In this document: positions 54,538 through 61,458 of the stretch, piece after piece | Numbering within the stretch: the stretch's first letter is position 1 | How the letters are laid out: each line of letters starts with the position of its first letter | Source of the DNA: Sphingobacterium hungaricum | GTDB taxonomy: Bacteria; Bacteroidota; Bacteroidia; Sphingobacteriales; Sphingobacteriaceae | DNA: 64,000 nucleotides | Direction: 5' to 3' | NCBI RefSeq assembly: GCF_015210005.1 | Contig: NZ_MU158698.1 | Span: 2,153,337-2,217,336, forward strand | Program-made: the position numbers and the translations under genes | Notes under the pieces: model-generated | The model's input: the letters and a program-made list of their open reading frames with translations, nothing else | The model's database searches: none | What the model was told of the DNA's origin: nothing

Positions 54538-55209
54538 ATGGCGTCAAACAAAATCATTGCGATAGATGGCTTTTCCTCCTGCGGGAAAAGTACATTAGCC
54601 AAAGCGCTGGCAAAAAATCTCCACTTTGTATTTGTCGATAGCGGAGCCATGTATAGAGCGGTAACGCTTTATTTTATGCGCAATGGAGTTGACTTGCATA
54701 ACCATGAGCAAGTTCAAGAAGCAATTGATGCAATCCATGTCGATTTGATTCCCAACGGAGAAACGACAAAAGTTTTACTAAATGATGAAGATGTTTCGGA
54801 AGCGATTCGCCAAATGGAGGTTTCGGAATATGTCAGCGAAGTGAGCGCGCTTTCTGAAGTTCGCAAAGCGATGGTTGCGCAGCAACAAAAATTAGGAAAA
54901 AGGCGCAACATTGTGATGGATGGACGGGACATCGGGACGACCGTATTTCCTCATGCAGATTTAAAAATATTTATGACCGCAAGTCCTGAAATCCGCGCTG
55001 AACGCCGCTTCAAAGAGTTGTCAGCGAAAGGTGAGCAGGTTACCATGGAGGAAGTTAAAACCAATTTAGCACATCGAGATCATATTGATAGTACTAGAAC
55101 AGAGAGTCCTTTGCGCCAAGCCGAAGATGCTATTGTTTTGGACAATACAAGCCTGTCTCCTGAAGAACAGCTCCAATTTGTTTTAGATGAATTCCAAAAG
55201 ATAAAATAA
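54538..55209 (+). CDS. cmk: Cytidylate kinase
   Basis: Phosphorylates CMP and dCMP. The 223-residue protein has the P-loop DGFSSCGKSTLAKALAKN, the substrate region FVDSGAMYRAVTLYFM and DGRDIGTTVFPHADLKIFMT, as in the family. It is the last gene of the topA unit; a 116-base gap follows. Confidence 0.95.
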   Translation: MASNKIIAIDGFSSCGKSTLAKALAKNLHFVFVDSGAMYRAVTLYFMRNGVDLHNHEQVQEAIDAIHVDLIPNGETTKVLLNDEDVSEAIRQMEVSEYVSEVSALSEVRKAMVAQQQKLGKRRNIVMDGRDIGTTVFPHADLKIFMTASPEIRAERRFKELSAKGEQVTMEEVKTNLAHRDHIDSTRTESPLRQAEDAIVLDNTSLSPEEQLQFVLDEFQKIK

Positions 55210-55325
55210 TATCGGTTATACCATTTAAATTGTAATTTATTTGTTTTAAATTGGTATTTAAATATGCTTTTTATACTTTTAACTAGCAGCATGTAGATTC
55301 ATATACATCAAAAAATTACAAATTT

Positions 55326-55592
55326 ATGAACGGCACATTAATCGAAAAAGAAGAAATTACCAACTATAAAATAATTCCTGCAGCTCAAGACCATACCCAA
55401 GAATTGATGTCCAAACTTTTTTCGGCTCAGAGGTTAGGCAATGAATTTAAAGGAAAAACACGCATTGTATTTCAAACAGAAGATGGTCCAAAAATGATTG
55501 AAACAACTGTCTGGTCATTAACTGAGAAATATTTGCAGATTAAAGGTGGTGTTCTAATACCATTGAAAGCACTTTTGGAGGTAGAGTATTAG
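55326..55592 (+). CDS. Small hypothetical protein
   Basis: An 88-residue protein without signal or membrane segment, predicted as a small beta-rich fold (TRIVFQTEDGPKMIETTVW, then YLQIKGGVLIPLKALLEVEY). I do not recognise a family, but the codon pattern is as in neighbours, and it has its own leader. It stands alone between cmk and the toxin-antitoxin pair. Confidence 0.65.
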   Translation: MNGTLIEKEEITNYKIIPAAQDHTQELMSKLFSAQRLGNEFKGKTRIVFQTEDGPKMIETTVWSLTEKYLQIKGGVLIPLKALLEVEY

Positions 55593-55717
55593 ATTGAGTT
55601 TTGATACAATATTTCTCTGTTAAGTAATTAGATTCGCTTAATTTTAAGATTTATAGTTAGTGCTGTAGCTCTATTCATTTAATTTTATTTTTGTTAATTT
55701 TGGATAAAAGGATTTGT

Positions 55718-55975
55718 ATGGAAGCTGAAATTTTAATATCGTATCCTGAATCACTTGCATTATCATTAAAAATGAATGATGCAGAATTCAAAAATGAAAT
55801 AAAAACTTTATCCATCGTGAAATTGTACGAATTGGGTAAAATATCTTCTGGTATTTCAGCTCAATTATTAAATCTTTCTAGAATGGATTTTTTGGAGTTA
55901 ATATCCAAATACAAAGTTTCGTATCTACAAGCCACTTCTGATGATGAGCTTGAATCAGATTTAAATAATGCCTAA
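55718..55975 (+). CDS. UPF0175-family antitoxin-like protein
   Basis: The protein has 85 residues from the ATG at 55718, preceded by AAAAGG. The pattern SLKMNDAEFKNEIKTLSIVK and LYELGKISSGISAQLLNLSR resembles the UPF0175 helix-turn-helix antitoxins that pair with PIN-like DUF3368 proteins. The next gene overlaps its end by 8 bases. It should bind and repress both its toxin partner and its own promoter. Confidence 0.82.
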   Translation: MEAEILISYPESLALSLKMNDAEFKNEIKTLSIVKLYELGKISSGISAQLLNLSRMDFLELISKYKVSYLQATSDDELESDLNNA

Positions 55976-56447
55976 GGTTGTTTCAAATACAACCCCTATT
56001 TTATCCCTGCTAAAAATTAGCAAGCTTCATTTACTTCATGACTTGTATGAAATCATTACTATACCAGAAGCAGTATTTTTAGAAATTGAGGCTGGTAAGC
56101 ATTTAAAATCATACATTAATCTAGTAGAATTAAAATGGATAGAGATTAAGAAGATCAATAATCTGCAATCTTTAGATTTCTTTTTTGATTTGGATTATGG
56201 TGAAGCTGAAGTTTTGGTTCTAGCAAAAGAATTGGAGGCGGATTTAGTTATCTTAGATGAGAACTTAGGAAGACGTTATGCCCAACAGCTTGGATTGAAT
56301 GTTACAGGAACTTTGGGAGTTCTACTAAAGGCTAAGCAAAGAAATCTTATTAAATCCGTTAGAGAATGTTTGCTCGAACTAATTGAAAACAATGTATGGA
56401 TATCCCCAGCTATATGTGACAAGGTTTTACAGCTAGCAAATGAATAG
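55968..56447 (+). CDS. DUF3368 PIN-like toxin of a toxin-antitoxin pair
   Basis: The 159-residue protein has the PIN-like fold of DUF3368: VVSNTTPILSLLKISKL at the N terminus, and acidic residues in DYGEAEVLVLAKELEADLVI and LDENLGRRYAQQLG. Such proteins are expected to be metal-dependent ribonucleases; the first aspartate of classic PIN enzymes is replaced by Asn-Thr, as usual in this branch. Together with the upstream gene it forms a type II module. Confidence 0.85.
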   Translation: MPKVVSNTTPILSLLKISKLHLLHDLYEIITIPEAVFLEIEAGKHLKSYINLVELKWIEIKKINNLQSLDFFFDLDYGEAEVLVLAKELEADLVILDENLGRRYAQQLGLNVTGTLGVLLKAKQRNLIKSVRECLLELIENNVWISPAICDKVLQLANE

Positions 56448-56498
56448 TTTTTTACTCATAATAAAGTAAACCAATATCAGTAGCTAATAAACTGTTTT

Positions 56499-56987
56499 AT
56501 GAAGATTTTAACTTTTTCTCTTGCTATCCTTGTGCTTTTGTTTTCTAGTTGCAAAAAATCAAACTCGGAAAGTGCTCCTCAACAATCTAAAGTTATCGTA
56601 GTTAAGAATGGTGTTCAATGGACAGAGACGAGAGCCACAGGGACTTTAAATACAAATAACCATATGGTTGCGATATCGATTACTCAAGATACAGAAACCT
56701 TCACATTCATTTTTCCAAAACCAATTGACACGGATGCTCAGAAAAAATTTGAAGCTTATTCATTGATTGTCCCTGCTATTGGTATGGCTTCAATCAGCGA
56801 TTCATATCACCTTGACACTTCAAAATCAAATTCGCTTACTATTTTGGCTTTTGATTACATCACGAATCGCCTAGTTGGCAAATTTCAATTGAATCTAAAA
56901 CAGGATGATAGCTATGTTGATGGCACAGCTAAATCATCCGTGTTTGAAGGAGAATTCGATATGAAATTTGACGAACAAGCATTATAA
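56499..56987 (+). CDS. Hypothetical lipoprotein
   Basis: A 162-residue protein with a lipobox (LLFSSCKKS, Cys18) and a Ser-rich linker, followed by a beta-rich domain (TLNTNNHMVAISITQDTETF). I do not recognise the family; small lipoproteins of this kind are common in the phylum. It ends convergent with the EEP-family gene. Confidence 0.65.
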   Translation: MKILTFSLAILVLLFSSCKKSNSESAPQQSKVIVVKNGVQWTETRATGTLNTNNHMVAISITQDTETFTFIFPKPIDTDAQKKFEAYSLIVPAIGMASISDSYHLDTSKSNSLTILAFDYITNRLVGKFQLNLKQDDSYVDGTAKSSVFEGEFDMKFDEQAL

Positions 56988-56995
56988 ATGCTTGC

Positions 56996-58045
56996 TTAAA
57001 TTTTCGCTTTCTTTTCGGCAGCTTCTTGATAATCTCCTTGGTCGGCATCCAACTTATTGTCTTCTTGCTGATGCTTCGCAATGGCTTCATATTGCAACTG
57101 AACAAATACAGGGAAGTGATCAGAATTGAAATTATCCATTCTTGTGATCTTGATTAATTTAAAATCCGAACTGCAGAACACATGATCCAGAGGGAAACGC
57201 ATAAGCGGATATTTTGCATGGAAGGTATTGATAAATGCCCGTCCTCTTCTAGGATCCAATAATTCTGAAATTTTCAAAAATAACGTAGTTGTATAGCTCC
57301 AAGCCACATCGTTCAAATCCCCAAATACGATGACTGGAATTTTTGATTCTTTCGCTAAGTCTGCTACAAGCAACAATTCTTTATCGCGCTCAGTCGAACG
57401 TGGATTTTCATTCGGCACGGGAGGAGTCGGGTGTAAGCCATATAACTGAACCCATTTCCCATTGGGCAATTGAATTTTTGTATGTACTGACGGAATATCG
57501 TCTTCGACAAGGTATTTCACTTCAGAATCTTTCAGCGGTAGTTTGGAGAAAAATAGCATCCCGTAGGTGTTTTCTAAAGGAACTTTTATCGAGTGGGGGT
57601 AATCATTGTCGAGAGAAGCTACAGCTTTATTCCATCGCTCATTGGTTTCCAACAAAAACACAACATCTGGATTTGCTTTCGCAATGACATCCAGACAGCC
57701 TGAATGATTTTCGTTAAATTCATACACATTAGAAATAAACAATTTCAGCTGTTGGTCCGGTTTGATTCCTTTTGCTTGCAACACTTGCTTTTTCCATAAA
57801 GGTGTAAAAGGAAGGATTTGATAAATTAAATATGCGGAGCTCAGCAAGAGAGCGATTTTTAGAATTAATGAAAAGCTATTTTGCGGAGCAACATAAAACA
57901 AGAGCAACAAAGCTACTATGTGCAACACCAATTTTTGCATGCGAGGATACTCAAATACCCGAAATGTCCAATAATCATTTTTAATAAGAGGCAGAATGCT
58001 GATGATAAGAAGGAGGCAAGATAGAATGTATGTGAAAATAAGCAT
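56996..58045 (-). CDS. Membrane-anchored EEP-family phosphoesterase
   Basis: The 349-residue protein has three hydrophobic segments in the first 85 residues, then an EEP domain on the periplasmic side with VFLLETNERWNKAV, LYGLHPTPPVPNE, VFGDLNDVAWS and NSDHFPVFVQL (terminal Asp-His). Similar membrane-bound EEP proteins are widespread and of unknown substrate. A Gln/Asp/Lys-rich tail follows. Not a paralogue close to the secreted EEP gene at 35.9 kb. Confidence 0.87.
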   Translation of the reverse strand: MLIFTYILSCLLLIISILPLIKNDYWTFRVFEYPRMQKLVLHIVALLLLFYVAPQNSFSLILKIALLLSSAYLIYQILPFTPLWKKQVLQAKGIKPDQQLKLFISNVYEFNENHSGCLDVIAKANPDVVFLLETNERWNKAVASLDNDYPHSIKVPLENTYGMLFFSKLPLKDSEVKYLVEDDIPSVHTKIQLPNGKWVQLYGLHPTPPVPNENPRSTERDKELLLVADLAKESKIPVIVFGDLNDVAWSYTTTLFLKISELLDPRRGRAFINTFHAKYPLMRFPLDHVFCSSDFKLIKITRMDNFNSDHFPVFVQLQYEAIAKHQQEDNKLDADQGDYQEAAEKKAKI

Positions 58046-58107
58046 GTAGAGTAAACAATAATTTTGTTAAAATGTTTAAAGCAGTTCAAGTTGTATCAAA
58101 CAAAAAA

Positions 58108-58131
58108 CCTCTCCAAATTTGAAGAGGTTTT
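58108..58131 (-). terminator. Terminator of the tRNA operon
   Basis: CCTCT-AAATTT-AGAGG-type hairpin; on the minus strand AAAACCTCTTCAAATTTGG is followed by AGAGG and a T run directly after tRNA-Leu. Confidence 0.75.
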
Positions 58132-58134
58132 AAG

Positions 58135-58219
58135 TACCTAGGGCGGGAATCGAACCCGCACTCCCTTAACGGGAACAGGATTTTAAGTCCTGCGTGTCTA
58201 CCAGTTCCACCACCTAGGC
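58135..58219 (-). tRNA. tRNA-Leu (anticodon TAA)
   Basis: The 85-nt class II tRNA has the acceptor pair GCCTAGG with CCTAGGT, an anticodon loop CTTAAAA giving UAA, a long variable arm and the TTCGATT T-loop. The 3' CCA is not encoded. It lies 9 bases downstream of tRNA-Gly in one transcript. Confidence 0.93.
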
Positions 58220-58228
58220 AGGTGATTG

Positions 58229-58301
58229 AGCGAAAGACGAGATTCGAACTCGCGACCCCAACCTTGGCAAGGTTGTGCTCTACCAACTGAGCTACTTTCG
58301 C
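58229..58301 (-). tRNA. tRNA-Gly (anticodon GCC)
   Basis: The 73-nt tRNA has the acceptor pair GCGAAAG with CTTTCGC, a D-loop with AGTTGGTAGAGC, an anticodon loop TTGCCAA giving GCC and the T-loop TTCGAAT. The CCA is not encoded. Confidence 0.95.
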
Positions 58302-58422
58302 TTGGTGTGGTGCAAATATAGAGAGAAAATGCAAATTTGGAAAATATTTGTTTAACATTTTTTTATTCTGAACTTAACCTTCTCACTTTGTGGTAAATAA
58401 TTTCATAAAATTCATCTAATTC

Positions 58423-58452
58423 TTGTATTTCGGTATATTGGAGTTATTTTTG
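58423..58452 (+). promoter_or_regulatory. Promoter of the glucoamylase-like gene
   Basis: TTG at 58423-58425, a 19-base spacer and TATTTTTG (58445-58452), a good Bacteroidetes promoter. It would give a leader of about 26 bases to the ATG at 58483. Confidence 0.6.
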
Positions 58453-58482
58453 CATTGGTTTTAGGTAATTAATCGACAGACT

Positions 58483-60726
58483 ATGAAATTAAAAATATAC
58501 TATTTTCTATTCCTTATCCTTTTGACTAAAGCGGTTTCGGCCGATACGTATCCGGAGGTAATTTTTGATAATAGCCTGGTCAAGGGAAGTTATGCTAAAA
58601 GTCAGGTTACTTATTTTGGCAACAGTTGGGTCGAAAATGTCAATAGAAATCTCTTGGTTTCTGATACGCTGTTTTTTACGCCAGGTAACTCATTATCGCT
58701 GAAATACATTTCGAATCCAATCGGTCATTGGTCTGCGGAAGTTAAATATAGCCGTCAGAAATTTCATTATCGCGTCAGCAAATCAGATTTTTTGACTGTA
58801 AAAATATTTGTTCAATCAAATCATACCTCTGCTCAAGACCTTCCAAAAATTGCTTTGCAACAAGGAAGTCAAGAAAGCCAACGTTTATCATTAGTGCCCT
58901 ATATTGACGATTTTCAGCACAACATGTGGATCAGCGTGCGCATTCCTGTCAAAGATTTTGTTAACCTTCAGTTTGAAAATCCCATTTCCGCAGTTGTGTT
59001 TTCGGAAAATAAAACCAGCATGAATACACACCATCTTTTTGTTGACCAAATTGAATTTTTGCCACAGAATTATTCCAACACTTTGTTGTCGTCGCCAGCT
59101 ATTTTATCAAAAACTACTGCTTACGACCAACAAATCCATCTGCAATGGCAATTACCTTTGACGCCAAGTATTCGCTATATTAAAATCTATCGCTCGGATG
59201 ACAATGTCACTTTCGACCCAGTAGCTATTCGTCCGATTTACATGCAAGGATCGTTGGATTATGTGCCCGAGCTCAATAAGACATATTACTATAAAATTGC
59301 GTGGGTCGATTATAACTACAAAGAATCTCCATTTTCTGCTGTTCAAGAGGTGAAAACAAAAGTGCTGAACAATGATCAGCTCTTGGATTTAATTCAATTC
59401 TCGCACATTAACTATTTTCTAGAAAATTACGACATCAATAGCGGAATGTACTTGCCTTACCGAATTAAAGATAAACCCATTGTTTCGCTGAAAGAAACCG
59501 GGTATGCGTTGCTTAGTATGATTGTAGGCGTGGAGAAAGGTTTTATTCCTAAAAGTACATTCGCGAATCGGATCAATCGGATTGCGAAATTTTTAGGAAA
59601 TGCTCAAAATCGGTACGGAATTTTCCCGGCTTATTTTGATGGTAGGAAAGGACTTCCAGAATATGTTGACGATAAGCCAACTTATGACGTGCTGGCGACA
59701 ACTTCGATTATTCAGGCATTGCTGTTAAGCAAGCAATATTTGAAAAAGGATGCGCAGGCTGATACGTCCTCATTTAAGCAAATCGATGAGCTATGGAACC
59801 AGATTGAATGGACGAAATTGACTGTAGATCACTCCAATGATGTGCTGAAAAGCGAATTGTCTGGTGTTTCTGATCAATTTAATCTGGGAAATCTTGGAGG
59901 AATTAATGAGAGCATGAATGCCTACATGCTGGCTATGGGTTCTACTTCGCAACCTTTGCCATTATCTGCTTATGAGAATGGCGTTAGGCATGTGTACGAT
60001 AACAATTTTGCAGAACTGCATGTTCCCAGAGATTCTCTATCTCAAGCCTATTCATCGATTATCAAGAATTTAGAACTTAAGAAAGATAGTGCGAAAGTAG
60101 AAGCGATTAATGGTATTCCTGCTGTAGAATCGAACGGAAATCTATACGTGCTTTCGGATGAAATTACAGATTCAATAGCAAAGATTTCCATTTATAAGGA
60201 CACAATTATGTATGGATTGGATTTAAAGTTCGGTGACTTGAATCGGAATTTATTAAAAGTGTATACGCCTTTTTTCACAATCAACCCAAATACAATTAAA
60301 GAAGGAAACCAAAACTATACGGAATTGCTGAATAACTTTACCAAAGCGATTAAACGCAGAGATAATGAAATAGGCGTCGGGACGACGAATTCAGAAATTT
60401 GGGGCTTTTACCAGCGCAGAGACAGCACGCAAAGTTTTAGGATCAATCCTGCCATTGGTGCGTCGTCCATGTTCTTGAATAAAGAATTGGGATTGAAAAC
60501 GTTATTGGCGCTCTATAAAGAATACGCCGATGTATTATTTACGGAATACGGTTTCAGAGCCTATTTAGATTTGAGGAATTCAGATGTTTCGGATGAGTAC
60601 ATGGCATTGAACCAAGCTTCTGTTGCGATACTTATCGAAAATTCGCGTTCTGGACTGATATGGAATCTGTATAAGGAGATTCCTGAAATCAAAAAATTGG
60701 AAAGCAAATTATTTTCTGCGAAATAG
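58483..60726 (+). CDS. Large exported glucoamylase-like (GH144-related) protein
   Basis: The 747-residue protein has a signal peptide (ending at VSA). A first part carries a beta-sandwich with a carbohydrate-binding look, then a fibronectin-like segment (YIKIYRSDDNVTF). From about residue 300 comes an (alpha/alpha)6-type domain. That domain has the glucoamylase-family pattern: HINYFLENYDINSGMYLPY, VSLKETGYALLSMIVGVEKG and NQASVAILIENSRSGLIWNL. It resembles beta-1,2-glucan hydrolases of GH144, with weak conservation. The exact substrate is open. It has its own promoter. Confidence 0.6.
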   Translation: MKLKIYYFLFLILLTKAVSADTYPEVIFDNSLVKGSYAKSQVTYFGNSWVENVNRNLLVSDTLFFTPGNSLSLKYISNPIGHWSAEVKYSRQKFHYRVSKSDFLTVKIFVQSNHTSAQDLPKIALQQGSQESQRLSLVPYIDDFQHNMWISVRIPVKDFVNLQFENPISAVVFSENKTSMNTHHLFVDQIEFLPQNYSNTLLSSPAILSKTTAYDQQIHLQWQLPLTPSIRYIKIYRSDDNVTFDPVAIRPIYMQGSLDYVPELNKTYYYKIAWVDYNYKESPFSAVQEVKTKVLNNDQLLDLIQFSHINYFLENYDINSGMYLPYRIKDKPIVSLKETGYALLSMIVGVEKGFIPKSTFANRINRIAKFLGNAQNRYGIFPAYFDGRKGLPEYVDDKPTYDVLATTSIIQALLLSKQYLKKDAQADTSSFKQIDELWNQIEWTKLTVDHSNDVLKSELSGVSDQFNLGNLGGINESMNAYMLAMGSTSQPLPLSAYENGVRHVYDNNFAELHVPRDSLSQAYSSIIKNLELKKDSAKVEAINGIPAVESNGNLYVLSDEITDSIAKISIYKDTIMYGLDLKFGDLNRNLLKVYTPFFTINPNTIKEGNQNYTELLNNFTKAIKRRDNEIGVGTTNSEIWGFYQRRDSTQSFRINPAIGASSMFLNKELGLKTLLALYKEYADVLFTEYGFRAYLDLRNSDVSDEYMALNQASVAILIENSRSGLIWNLYKEIPEIKKLESKLFSAK

Positions 60727-60809
60727 AATTAGCAGTTTAATAGGTTAATTTAGCTCAATTCCCTATATTTACGGGAATTAATATTTCTTACAACCTTTGT
60801 TCAAACAAA

Positions 60810-61325
60810 ATGAGACAACTAAATTTATTATTTATAGTATTCCTTTCATCAGCAGTATTGTTTTCTTGTAAACAAAAAGAATTGCAAGTCAAACCAGGCG
60901 CAGTAGTATCAAAAGATGGCACAGATGATGGATTGAAAAACGTAAAGACAGAATTTGATAATGCCACTAGAACAACTGAAGGGATCTCATTTACATTATC
61001 TTCTGATTTATTATTTCCAAGCAACTCATCGTATTTAACGGATAAGGCTAAAGGTGAATTAAGTAAATTGGCTAAACTATTGAACGAAGATAAAAGTAAG
61101 AAAATACGCGTAGACGGACATACGGACGCTACTGGAGCCGCTGATTACAACCTTTGGCTTTCAGATAAACGCGCTGCTTCGGTAAAGAAATTTTTAGAAG
61201 ATTCTGGAGTTTCAGCTAGTCGCATTACCACGAAAGGTTTGGGATTGACAAAACCTATTGCTGATAACAAAACACCAGAAGGAAGACAGCAGAATCGTCG
61301 TGTTGAAGTCATTATTTTAAATTAA
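60810..61325 (+). CDS. OmpA-family lipoprotein
   Basis: The 171-residue protein has a lipoprotein signal (LFSCKQK, Cys20) and a C-terminal OmpA-type peptidoglycan-binding domain (VDGHTDATGAADYNLWLS, then GLGLTKPIADNKTPEGRQQN). It should be anchored in the outer membrane and bind peptidoglycan, as Pal-type proteins do. A strong terminator follows. Confidence 0.9.
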   Translation: MRQLNLLFIVFLSSAVLFSCKQKELQVKPGAVVSKDGTDDGLKNVKTEFDNATRTTEGISFTLSSDLLFPSNSSYLTDKAKGELSKLAKLLNEDKSKKIRVDGHTDATGAADYNLWLSDKRAASVKKFLEDSGVSASRITTKGLGLTKPIADNKTPEGRQQNRRVEVIILN

Positions 61326-61345
61326 TCAATTCAAAATATACTCTG

Positions 61346-61384
61346 AATAAGGAAGTCTTGAATAAAGGCTTCCTTATTTTTTTT
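61346..61384 (+). terminator. Terminator of the OmpA lipoprotein gene
   Basis: AATAAGGAAG and CTTCCTTATT are a perfect 10-bp stem, followed by a run of T. Confidence 0.8.
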
Positions 61385-61458
61385 TGTCTCGTTTCGAATG
61401 TGGAAAAGATGCTAGAATTATTCATTAAATTTGATATCTTCAAGAATTAAGGATAAGC

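Noticed and set aside
58086..58358. 90-codon minus-strand frame
   Set aside because: It covers both tRNA genes and cannot be a real protein gene.
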